Source of the DNA: Zerene cesonia
Taxonomy: Eukaryota; Arthropoda; Insecta; Lepidoptera; Pieridae
Length of the DNA stretch: 64,000 nt
Assembly: GCF_012273895.1 (NCBI RefSeq)
Contig: NW_024045134.1
Span: forward strand, 2,480,001 to 2,544,000
Direction: 5' to 3'
Position 1 is the stretch's first letter, and each line of letters opens with the position of its first letter. The translations under genes were made by a program, and so were the position numbers. The notes beneath the pieces are model-generated. The model made no database searches and had not been told where the DNA came from. It saw nothing but the letters and a program-made list of their open reading frames with translations. Of this stretch, positions 1 to 12,400 are shown piece by piece.

Positions 1-94
1 GCAGATATGTTAATTTAAAAAAATATTACTACCAATCTTTCATATCAGTCTATTTCTAGATTAAAACACTTACTACTTAGTATTTATAGTAATA

Positions 95-293
95 CTAGCA
101 GCGCCCCACGGTTTCACCCGCGTAAGTCCCGTAGGAATATCGGGTTAAAAAGTTACCTATTTGTTATTCCAGTTGTCCAGCTGTCTACGTAGCAAATTTA
201 ATTGCAATCGGTTCAGTAGTTTTTGCATGAAAGAACAACAAACACACACACATCCTTACAAACTTTCGCGTTTATAATATAAGTAAGTATGAT
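95..293 (-). mobile_element. Helitron-like element family A, ~200 bp
   Basis: Read on the minus strand, family A begins TCCTACTAATATTATAAA. It contains GTGAAAGAGCAACAAAC-like and CCGATTGCAATGAAATTT-like blocks and ends with a CGCGG-GTGAAA-CCGCG hairpin, then GGCGCAG and CTAG. A TC start, CTAR end and a hairpin about 10 bases inside the end are Helitron features. Assignment is by these ends only; the copies are non-coding. This copy follows the last visible SMC1 exon. Confidence 0.7.
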
Positions 294-330
294 ATAATAT
301 TAGTGGGAAGTAGGACACTAAGTACATTAC

Positions 331-435
331 CTTCTCAAAGGCGAGTTTAGCTTTGTGCGCCCGCTTGCGCGCCGCGACGAACGCCTCGTTGGTCGCGTTC
401 ACTTTTTCACGCACTTCGTTCAGTTTTTGCATCGC
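331..435 (-). CDS. SMC1: SMC1 exon 23 (last exon in the window)
   Basis: Residues 1019-1053: AMQKLNEVREKVNATNEAFV then AARKRAHKAKLAFEK. Acceptor TTCCAG, donor GTAATG. The coding sequence continues in exons left of position 1. Confidence 0.94.
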
Positions 436-3400
436 CTGGAATTGAATACATTCGAAATTATTATAAGACCATGAATGAGTGAGTTAGTAAGTGAGTTAGT
501 AAGTGAGTATATGTTTGAGTTTGTGTGTGTGTGTGTGTAATGAGAGATTAGATAGACACAGATTGCGTAAGTGAGGAGTATCATACTCATTTGCTAAGAT
601 CTTGTAACTTATCGACTGGGATTTAGTGAGTGCCCTACCCTCAAATTGGGCGCGTGTATTCTTGAGTGAGTGAGTTTTTTTGTGAGTGACCTACCCTCAT
701 ATTTGGCGCCTGTATCTTGTCGACGGTGTTCTGCAGCGAGTTGATGCCCTTCTGCAGCTTGTCCGCTTTGCGCTTGATCTCGTCAGCTTCCTCCAGCTCC
801 TTGAGGGCTTCCGACAACATGCTGTAGTCTACGCGGATCCTAGGTAGAATGAGGTGTTTTAGAATCCGTAAAGAAAAAAAAGGAAATCAGGCAGTATAGG
901 AAGAAAGGTTACAAAACGGTTGCCTAGAAGTGATTCTTGTGAAGCAATAAGGCCGCCTTTTAGTGCATATGTGCCGGTACGGTCTTTGTTATAATGACAA
1001 TTTATTGTTTTTCGGTGATATGTACTATAAAGAATAAACAAATAAACAAAATAAGAAAGGTGAACGAACTGCTTACATGAGTTGCCAGTTCAAATCCGGC
1101 TCGAAGGACCAATTAATTTGTGAGCCCTCAGTTGACTTCAGATGACAAGGGAATGGTGATGAACACTTACCGAGTGGTGCGCTGCGAGGAAGACATGGAG
1201 GACGGCTCGGATTCGTCCGCCGTGTCGTGTAGACTGCCCTCCAGCAGCGGGACTATTATGTCGTCGATCTATGAACATAATTTAATCCTGTTTAGATTTG
1301 TACTAGTGTTTCTGACCTCTAACGCCAAGGACTATAGTTTATATTAATTCATGACCTCGTTATAATCGATCACTCAATTCTTCTGATTTGAGTCGAACGT
1401 AGCTGACTTTAGGAGGAATTTTAGTGCGCTTTAAATTATTTTGCACCTCATATTTGGTACTAAAAATGGATATGCAAGATATGACGTTTTAAATGTAGCC
1501 ATGAACCAGTGAACCAAAACGCAAAGATGTTTAGAGCCAGTCAACCGCAACACTTTTAATGAACAACACTGTGGACAATTTATGTAAACTAACATCGAAA
1601 CGGTGATCGTACGGTGAAAATATCAAGGAAACCGGAATTTCAAAGAATCAAAAGTTCACCGATACGTGCTATCTGTCAACCCGCACTTGACCAACGTGGT
1701 GGCCTGTGCCCCAGCAGTGGGAGTATCAATGGGCTGAAAATGGTTACGATGATACTATGGATGATGGAGTCTGTGGGTGGAAGGTCACCTTGCACTGGCG
1801 CAGTATGTTGTGGCGGTCGGAGCGGCGCGTGTCGATGCGCGCCTCGATGGCCGCGATCTGCTTCTGCACGCTCGCTATGTCCTTCTGGATGTTCGCGAGG
1901 TCCTTGCGCGCCTGCCGGAGGGTGGCGTGTGTTAGTGCNNNNNNNNNNNNNNNNNNNNNNNNNNNNNNNNNNNNNNNNNNNNNNNNNNNNNNNNNNNNNN
2001 NNNNNNNNNNNNNNNNNNNNNNNNNNNNNNNNNNNNNNNNNNNNNNNNNNNNNNNNNNNNNNNNNNNNNNNNNNNNNNNNNNNNNNNNNNNNNNNNNNNN
2101 NNNNNNNNNNNNNNNNNNNNNNNNNNNNNNNNNNNNNNNNNNNNNNNNNNNNNNNNNNNNNNNNNNNNNNNNNNNNNNNNNNNNNNNNNNNNNNNNNNNN
2201 NNNNNNNNNNNNNNNNNNNNNNNNNNNNNNNNNNNNNNNNNNNNNNNNNNNNNNNNNNNNNNNNNNNNNNNNNNNNNNNNNNNNNNNNNNNNNNNNNNNN
2301 NNNNNNNNNNNNNNNNNNNNNNNNNNNNNNNNNNNNNNNNNNNNNNNNNNNNNNNNNNNNNNNNNNNNNNNNNNNNNNNNNNNNNNNNNNNNNNNNNNNN
2401 NNNNNNNNNNNNNNNNNNNNNNNNNNNNNNNNNNNNNNNNNNNNNNNNNNNNNNNNNNNNNNNNNNNNNNNNNNNNNNNNNNNNNNNNNNNNNNNNNNNN
2501 NNNNNNNNNNNNNNNNNNNNNNNNNNNNNNNNNNNNNNNNNNNNNNNNNNNNNNNNNNNNNNNNNNNNNNNNNNNNNNNNNNNNNNNNNNNNNNNNNNNN
2601 NNNNNNNNNNNNNNNNNNNNNNNNNNNNNNNNNNNNNNNNNNNNNNNNNNNNNNNNNNNNNNNNNNNNNNNNNNNNNNNNNNNNNNNNNNNNNNNNNNNN
2701 NNNNNNNNNNNNNNNNNNNNNNNNNNNNNNNNNNNNNNNNNNNNNNNNNNNNNNNNNNNNNNNNNNNNNNNNNNNNNNNNNNNNNNNNNNNNNNNNNNNN
2801 NNNNNNNNNNNNNNNNNNNNNNNNNNNNNNNNNNNNNNNNNNNNNNNNNNNNNNNNNNNNNNNNNNNNNNNNNNNNNNNNNNNNNNNNNNNNNNNNNNNN
2901 NNNNNNNNNNNNNNNNNNNNNNNNNNNNNNNNNNNNNNTTCTGCACGCTCGCTATGTCCTTCTGGATGTTCGCGAGGTCCTTGCGCGCCTGCCGGAGGGT
3001 GGCGTGTGTTAGTGCACGTGGCGGGAATAGTAAAAATGTCAAATATGTTTTGGATTATCTTACTTCCTACTAATATCATAAATACGAAAGTTTGTTAGGA
3101 TTTGTGTGTGTTTGTTGCTCTTTCACACAAAAACTACTGAACCGATTGCAATGAAATTTGGTGTGTAGACAGCTGGACAACTGGAATAACATATAGCCAA
3201 CTTTGTATCCCGATATTCCTACGGGATACGGATTTATGCGGGTGAAAACGCGAGGCGCAGCTAGTTTAGAATATTTGAACGTATTATACTTTTGAGAGTG
3301 CAGATGTATATAAACGTTGAATATAAACGCCAGACCAATATTGGAACACTTTTTTTCGTTGAGGAGTCGCATAACAAATGTTTATGCGAGCGCCCTTATG

Positions 3401-6400
3401 TTCGTTTGTCTACCAATGCCCGGGGTGCGGTGGGGGGGTACCTGCGCGGAGAGCTCGTCGGCGGCGTCGAGCGCGGCGCGCGCGGCGGCGCGGTCGGCCT
3501 TGAGCGCGTCGGCGCGGCGCAGCTCGCGGTCGATGTCCTGGCGCTGCTTGGCCTCCGCCTGCCGGTTGGCCTCCAGCTCGTCCTCGCCGTCCTGCACCGT
3601 GCGCTCCCACCGCGTCACGTTCTCTGCGCGCACTCGCCAATGTTAATCAAGATCCGGCTCGAAGGACCATTGAGAAAACTTTCCGTTCGAAAAAACGACG
3701 TTCGGAGAGCGAAGCGACCGTTTTAAATCCAGTTCGAAATAAAATAATGTTTTTCAAATTTAAAATTTTTCATATATGTTTATATTCAAATGCGTTATTA
3801 CATTATGTATTGCACCGTAACACTATATATTCACAAAAAATAGTGGTGATGTGGTCAGTGATGAGGACCTCGGACTTCCAAATCGACAAGTCGAGGTTCG
3901 AGACCAGGTGACCGTGCAAGAAATAAATTGATTTTTCAATTTATCTGCACATGTGGATAACATCACCACTGCTCGAAACGGTGAAGGAAAACATCGTAAG
4001 AAAACCGGCCAGTCTGAGAATTAAAAATTCGACGACATGTGGTATCTGCCAAGTCGCACTTGGCCAGCGTGGGTAGATTATGACCTAAACCCTCATGGGA
4101 GGCCTATGTCCCAGCTGTGGGAACATATATGAGTTGATGATAATGACTATATAATATTCACTCACTCTGCGTGTCTCGAGAGCGCTCAAACTCGAGGTTG
4201 GAAGCGATGCGGTCGATCTGAGCCTCGAACTCCATACGCTTTTTGGCGCGCTCTTGTTGCGCGCGCAGCTCGCGCTCTTCGTACTGCCTGGAGATGCACA
4301 AGCATGAAGAATGCATCAATTATATAATTAAAGACAGAAATCGTACTTGGATGAATGGATATTTGTGAAAACAGCCCATCGTATCTGTATGAAATTTGAT
4401 CGTTTGGATTTTGAAAAATCAGACAAAAATTATAGTCTAGATTAGTACATAGGGTTTCTACCCGAGTACCACGCGAGCGACGCTGCGGGTTACAGCAAGT
4501 CATTGTATATTTTTTTTATTTGCATACTCAAAATTATTATATCTAATCCAGCTCTTAATAAGTTTTTGTAACTTGTGATTTAGTGACACTTTTATAAAGA
4601 GAGAAAATAGATCAAACTAAGAAGCATTCACACAATTTAATATGGGAAATAAACAAATGGCCATACCGTATGTTGGCAACCCCGATGTCCCTGCAGAAGG
4701 CGCGGAACACCACGTCCTCGACGTTGTTCATGTTCTCCTTGATCTCTTGTATCTTGGCGTCGCGTGCGCAGATCGTGCGCTCTATCTCCTCGATTTGCGG
4801 CTGGAATTTGAAATGTTACTTTTATAATTTTCTCCTTTATTCGTCATGCATTTTTCGAGTTTAAAGTTTGGAAAAATTTATAACAGTTAGGCAAGTGGCA
4901 GTGGCTTGGTTAACAGAGAGAAAGTAAGTTTGAGATTGTTTATAGGCATTATTACTGAACAAATATATCCAACCATACTGTGTGATCACTCAGAATTATT
5001 TTTTTTTTCATAAGATATCTTATTTAATTATCAAATCAATACCTCACGACCATTAAACCAATTCAAATTGATCAGTTTTCCTCCCATCTCATTTTTCATC
5101 TAAAGCATTACAAATAGCAACCAAAGACAAAGGTCCTTCGAGCCGGATCTAAAGTAACTTAGGCATTTAATTGACGAGTAACTCGTATGTATATTGTTCA
5201 CTTACGCCGAACATATCCATCTTGTGTTCCAACTCAGCGAGCTCCGCGTCTAACGCCTTGATTTGTTTCAGCTGAAATTATTAATAGTTATTATTATTAT
5301 TAAATGGTAAACTAAATGCCACATCTGAACTAGACACAGCCGTGTCTTCTGGTTTTTCGAAAATTAATTTAGACAATTTATTATTATTATTATTTTTTTT
5401 TACGTAAGTCTAGTTTAGTTTAAAGCCTACTTTATGTTCACGGAATTTTTAGGCAGAAAAAAATATTGAGACTCATTACAATTGTGGAAACAATACTCTA
5501 AAAACAGTTTCCATGAAGTGGCAACCATTTAAATCAGAATGTATGGATTTGAATATATACAGAGGAATATAGATTTGTATATATCTTTTTCATCATGTAT
5601 AGAGTACGTATGTGTGTATGTCTGTCCGTTTGTCTGCGCACACGCACCGTAGCGTCCCTGTCGGAGAGCGCGTACTTGAGCCGCGACTCGAGGCCGCGGA
5701 TCTGCGAGTCGACGGTCGTCAGCTCGGACTCTTTGCGCGACTTCTTCATCGACTCGCGGAGCTCCTCTGTCAGTTTCTCCTGTTGGAAGATGAGATAGAA
5801 GAAGAAGAGATGAATAAATAGTCATTTTATTAAATAACAGCCAATTCAAATGATTTCAGAAAATGTCTGTGAGCACTGGAGCAAAGGAAACACACCTGCG
5901 TTTTCTTTGCTCAAGTGCATATATTATGTTCGATTATATAATACTAGCGGTCCACGCGGTTTCGCCTTTGGTGGACATATTATAGTGTACAGCATATATC
6001 GTACGATTAGAGAATTTTTGAAATTAGTCCAATAGCTCCTAAGATTACCGCGTTCAAACACACAAACAAACAAACCTTGCAATTGTTTTGATCCTGTATA
6101 TCAGTTAGACAATGTTAAAATATATCACGTAACATAACAAAATCAGCTCGCACCTTTTTAGCCTTCAACTGCGACAGGTGCTTCTCGTCCCAGCGTTTCG
6201 CCTTGCGCGCCAGGTCGAGCGAGCCGCCCGATATGATACCGGACTTCTGGTAGAACGTGCCGTCCAGCGCGAGCGCCTGCGGGAGGAGAGCGGCCGTGAG
6301 AGGGAGGAAGATAGGTATGATAGGTTTTTTTTTTATAGCTAGGTAACATCTGGCTGCTTCTGGAACCTTCACTTTGCCTAGAAGTGCCAATACGTCTGAA

Positions 6401-9400
6401 GACAGAGCATACGTCATAGAACACAGGGCACAGGGCGTGTGACACAGGGCATGGAACATAGGGCACAGGGNNNNNNNNNNNNNNNNNNNNNNNNNNNNNN
6501 NNNNNNNNNNNNNNNNNNNNNNNNNNNNNNNNNNNNNNNNNNNNNNNNNNNNNNNNNNNNNNNNNNNNNNNNNNNNNNNNNNNNNNNNNNNNNNNNNNNN
6601 NNNNNNNNNNNNNNNNNNNNNNNNNNNNNNNNNNNNNNNNNNNNNNNNNNNNNNNNNNNNNNNNNNNNNNNNNNNNNNNNNNNNNNNNNNNNNNNNNNNN
6701 NNNNNNNNNNNNNNNNNNNNNNNNNNNNNNNNNNNNNNNNNNNNNNNNNNNNNNNNNNNNNNNNNNNNNNNNNNNNNNNNNNNNNNNNNNNNNNNNNNNN
6801 NNNNNNNNNNNNNNNNNNNNNNNNNNNNNNNNNNNNNNNNNNNNNNNNNNNNNNNNNNNNNNNNNNNNNNNNNNNNNNNNNNNNNNNNNNNNNNNNNNNN
6901 NNNNNNNNNNNNNNNNNNNNNNNNNNNNNNNNNNNNNNNNNNNNNNNNNNNNNNNNNNNNNNNNNNNNNNNNNNNNNNNNNNNNNNNNNNNNNNNNNNNN
7001 NNNNNNNNNNNNNNNNNNNNNNNNNNNNNNNNNNNNNNNNNNNNNNNNNNNNNNNNNNNNNNNNNNNNNNNNNNNNNNNNNNNNNNNNNNNNNNNNNNNN
7101 NNNNNNNNNNNNNNNNNNNNNNNNNNNNNNNNNNNNNNNNNNNNNNNNNNNNNNNNNNNNNNNNNNNNNNNNNNNNNNNNNNNNNNNNNNNNNNNNNNNN
7201 NNNNNNNNNNNNNNNNNNNNNNNNNNNNNNNNNNNNNNNNNNNNNNNNNNNNNNNNNNNNNNNNNNNNNNNNNNNNNNNNNNNNNNNNNNNNNNNNNNNN
7301 NNNNNNNNNNNNNNNNNNNNNNNNNNNNNNNNNNNNNNNNNNNNNNNNNNNNNNNNNNNNNNNNNNNNNNNNNNNNNNNNNNNNNNNNNNNNNNNNNNNN
7401 NNNNNNNNNNNNNNNNNNNNNNNNNNNNNNNNNNNNNNNNNNNNNNNNNNNNNNNNNNNNNNNNNNNNNNACAGGGCCACAGGGCGGTGCACTCACGTCA
7501 TAGCGGCTGTTCTTGTTCCGGTCCAGGTCGTAGGCGACGCGCGACGCGTCCTCCGGCGTCTCGCAGACGAGCGCGTTGTTGGTGACGAACAGCACGGCGC
7601 GGTGGATCGCCGCCGGCTCGAAGCGCAGCACGTCGAACAGCAGCTTCACGTTCTTCGGCTCTTTTATGTCGCTGCGGTTACGGAGATTTTAAATCATTTC
7701 TGTATATAAAAAATAGAAACAGACCTAGAACAGAGCCTTGTGGATATGTGTTATTGCCTTCTTATGGTTTTTTTTTTAGAATTAGGGTAATTTAAAAAAA
7801 AAGGTGCTAACAGTTCTTGAGCATTCGAGTGAAATTCTTGATTCGATAAAAAAACAGGTTTTCTTTAAAAGGTTTTGTGTTCGACACGGTCGAAAGCTTT
7901 AAAAGATCACAAAAAATATCTTTTTTGTGCTGTTGACTTTCTAATCTCTATATAGTTTAATATTTAAACTGCTAACTATTCATTATTCTTTTATTCTTGT
8001 AAGTGATTTGAATATTCTATTTTAATTGTATGATTTTGTTTTCTATTTTATGCAGTCAAAAAAAGATTTCTTTTTTTATTTGGATATAACAAGCAAACGC
8101 TCACCGCAGCCGCTCCCTCAGCGGTTTCGCCTGTATATAGTCCAGGGGCAGGAACGTCTCCGGCTCCAGCATCCTCTCTTTCAGCACCTGGATGCAGCGC
8201 CTGGCCGTTTTCTCGGTGTCCACCACGATAGCCTCCATGTACTTGCCGAGGACTTTCGTGATGGCCACGTTGTAACGCTTGTGGGTCGGCTGACACATGT
8301 TTATCATGCGGTCGTACTGAAATATTATTGTTTATAACGTCATTGAAACTGAACTTATAGTTTGCACAAGATAATAAGAATGGACATTAGAAGAGTTTAT
8401 ATGAGAAACGATAGTATGGTCATAAATTGAAGTGAATTATATAAATACTTTTTTATAAAAAAAATCAATCATTCTATTTCATTATAATAAGAATTTTTAG
8501 ACCACATTCCAGTCAAATGCTTTAGTACACATCGCGTATTATTGAAGTTTTTAGTCTGGTCAGTTTTTACTATTATCTCTCATTAAGGTCAGTAGCGCCG
8601 AGTATCCAGCAGCAGCAGCAGCACCCACCACGCCGGGTATCTCCCGCTTGAAGCTCTCGACGATCTCCTGCTTCTTGCGGCGGCGCGCCTCCTCGTGCTT
8701 GTCGACGCGCGCGTCGCCGAGCTGCGCCGCCACCTCCTCCAGCGCCGCCTGCAGCGCCGCCGCCTTGCCGCGGCACGAGCCCACGTCCGCCTGCGCACGC
8801 GCACAACCACGTTACATACGTCTATTTACGTAACCAGAGGAAGGGGAGGGGGGGAGGAGTCCACATCCGCCGGCAAAATGAAAGGGGGAAAGAACAAAAT
8901 ACACATTTACCTACGCAAGTGTTGCGTGTGTGACAATATACACATCTGACCTCATTAGACATGCATGCATCGGCCAATATAAATTAAAAAAAAACAATTA
9001 ATTGTCAGAACTGGACTGAAATTGAAATGGGACCGAATGGGAAGAACCCTCCTTGTTTTAAGGTTGAAAACGAATCAAAATATTTAAAAGATAAATATTC
9101 ATATGATAAAACATGTCAATCGTCCAAAAAATTTCGAGTCTCCCATTGTTTATGACAGCATGGAAAATCTTTAATCTTTAAAACAATTATATTTCGAAAC
9201 TGACAAAATACAATATAATACAACCTGCAGCTCGGCGCGCAGCCGGCGCTGCTCCTCGAGCGCTTGCTCGGAGCTCTTGATGTGTTCATTTAATTTCTCC
9301 ACTCGTTTCATAGCCTCGTTCCGCTCGTGGCCCTGCTCGAGAAAATTAACTATTAATTATTCTGAAATAACATGGTCAATAGACAGGTTTTAAACATTTT

Positions 9401-12400
9401 TTCTATTCTTTCAAAATTTCTCATTTATAAAGCATTTCAATGCTATAAAACTAAAAATTAAAGGTTTTAAACATTTTCATTTGAAGCTTTGAGAGCATCT
9501 CTGTGATATTTTTCCATCGTATCCTAAAACATATCTTTTTTTCTTTTAAACTGCACTGCATCTACACTGCAAGGTGTTATAAAACATGTTTTTAGTCCAT
9601 GTAGTCTCCTCGAGAGCTTAGTCTAAACACTTAGAGTACCTAAACTCTTTTTGCTCCACTTTATGTCTCCTTTTTCATTTTTATTTATTTCATTATGTTC
9701 CGTGTATTAATTGTTTTTATTTTTTTTTCTCGTTGTCATAATTGTATTGTTTTGTTGTGGGGCCAAACAAATATCTCTTTCTTTCTTTCTTTCTTTCTAA
9801 ACTCTATGATACCTTCTGGCGGTGCTTGTTCTCGAACTCCCCCTTCCGCCGCAGCTCGTTGTCGAGCCGGTCCTGGTCCGCCTTCTGCTCGCGGTTCACC
9901 GAATCCAGCTCCTGCAGGTACCTCGCCGCTTGGCGGGTCGCCTCCATTTTGAGCTCTTCGTATTCGCGGATCTGGGTCGGAAAGAAATTTGAACATCTAT
10001 TTAACACGCTTTAAAAATATTTCGGATGAAAATAAACAGCCGCTTGAGTATTTTAATGAGCGCCCCTTGCGGATATTGGTTAAAGTTGAGCGTAAATACA
10101 GAGGAACCTGTGTGGATAACACGTGGGACACTCTCTACAGTGTGGATAACACGTAAAATATACTTTAGGCGTGTAAAACTTAAATGATATCAATGGATGA
10201 GTATATAATTGTCTACCTGAGCCTCCTCGAGATGCACATCAGCTCGAGTGGCGCTGGTGCCGAGTTGCGACTGCTCCCAGCTCGCTTTCTGTTCCTCTAT
10301 CTCCCGTAACTCACCCTCCAGTTTGCTGGAATGTTATAATAATTAAAGTGCTCTAGCGTCGCATAGAAAAGAGCAAGGCGTCAGTCAAAGGAGTCAATCC
10401 GTTTGAATTAACTTCTTCGATTTTGGATTGATATTAATACTGCTACTACTTCCCCCCACTCCAAAAAGAAGGGGGGCCTTATTAGTTTAATATATCAGTT
10501 TGTGTATCCGTCAAACTGAAACTCAAAAACCTTTTAATTCATATAAACATTCAAAAGTATCTATGAGTAATTTTTTCAAACATCCACTGATATCTGTGGC
10601 ATTGTAGCTCCCAAACGGATGGACCGATTTCCGAGAAGTTTTGTCAAGTGTCTGCACGTCTCCCCATACCGTATGTCCGCCTGGTGCGCCTCGTGCGCCT
10701 TGCGCGCCTGCTCGAGGGTTTTCACCGCGCTCTCCAGTTTCTTCTGCGTGTGCGACACTCGCTCCTTCGCCTTTATGAACGTCGGACGCTTCTTTGACAC
10801 TTCCGCTTCCTGGGAAAAGTTATTGTATATTTTAGTTATATTATTTTTATAGAGAAATATCCAAAAATTGTGTCCTATCCTATCTAATAAACCTATCATT
10901 TACAAACAGATCGATTCGTCCAGTAAATATTTATGAGGCAACAAACACAAAAACAACAGTCAAATTGATAGCCTCCTTCTTTTTTAAGTCGGTTGAAGAG
11001 GTAAAGTGTTTCAGTCTGGGCACAGACATTTGATCACCTACTTGTCAGTGAAGAAAATCGATCAGTGACACAGATATAAATTGGAACTTTCCCATACCCC
11101 ACAGTGGAACATGGGACTTAAACTTACTGTCCTTTAAACGATTGATACATACCACTTCCCGTATATCCTGCTCTATCTTGGCCAAGTCCCGCTGCGCAGT
11201 GCCGGCCGCTTTCTTCTTTTCCTTCAAGGCATCTTCCGCTTTCTGCCGCTTCTTCTCGATCTTGGCCAGCTCCGTCTGCTTGTACTGCAGGTCCTCTTCG
11301 CAGGACTGGATCTCTTTCTCGTTGTGGTACAGGTGGAAGAGCTGGAGCTCTATCTTTTGTTGTTGCTGGAGGGGAATTCCAAGTTGTATATTCGGTTGGT
11401 GCGAGAATTAGTTGTAAATTGTTTTTTGGACCCTTAATTGATAAGTAACTAGCAAAATAGAGACTTGAATAACATTATACTGCAATTTTTTTTTATAATT
11501 TTGGCATATTCAATTTGTCATTGATTTAAAACTCATCTCAAATCAAACTCAAAATCTAAGAACAAAGACCATTACTTACAAAAAAAAGTCTAAGTTGTGT
11601 CTCTTAGGCTCATGAAACAGAAAGAGTAGAAGAAATTCGATTGCTGAGGTCAGGTATTGCCACGCCACGGTACAGCGAATGACGTTGGTTTGAATCCCGA
11701 CTCGTGATCATTTTTTTTATTTTTAAATTGTTTTTAGTAATAGATGTATAGAAAATAATCAACCAACCAGCTCCTCCTTAAGCCTCGTGTACTTCTCCGC
11801 TTCCTCCTTCTCGAACTTGGCCTCCTTCCGCTCCGCGGCCACTCCCTTCTTCTTCTGGTAAGAGAACTGCGCCTCTTCGTCCGCGCGGTTCACTTCCGCC
11901 CGACACAACTCGTACTGCTCTTTCAGTACTCCGGAGCTATGGAAATGGATGGGAAAATTATATGCAATGCCGTTATTGTGATGAATCATTAAGGTTTGTT
12001 TTTATTTTTAAACATACTTTATAAGCTTCGCTGGGTTGTTTGTATGTAAACGGCTCAAATATTTATTCACTCAATTAGTCTTCGTATAGAAGCACTTTTC
12101 AACAGGAAATTCTGTGATGTATCTTTAGATACAGAAAAAAAGATATGTATGGTTTTGATCAAAGCATGTTATATTCATTATAGAAAGGAATCATAGCTGG
12201 GAAGAAAAATAGTGAAAAAAAAATATATATATTTAATCGACATAAGTACGAAGAAAAGCTAGCTGAAAATAACATAGAGTACTTTAAACAGCTACTGACG
12301 TTGCGTAATTCAAATTCATTATCTATCCATCAGAGGCTGCTCTGTGCTACTTCACTCACCCACTTATCTCCTCGAACAAAGCGGTCCTCTCCTTGGGGTT

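Noticed and set aside
2939..2988. A second, tandem copy of SMC1 exon 20
   Set aside because: The copy is identical over 77 bp and stops at the gap edge. A single copy already fits the family without indels, so it is a contig overlap.
1614..3098. Long open frames across the first N run on both strands
   Set aside because: They are open only because N codons translate as X. The real coding part is SMC1 exon 20.
3292..3726. Plus-strand open frames over the GC-rich block
   Set aside because: Antisense shadows of SMC1 exon 19; low-complexity Ala/Arg/Gly translations with no family match.
8573..8949. Several Ala/Arg-rich frames on both strands
   Set aside because: Shadows of the GC-rich SMC1 exon 11 in other frames.
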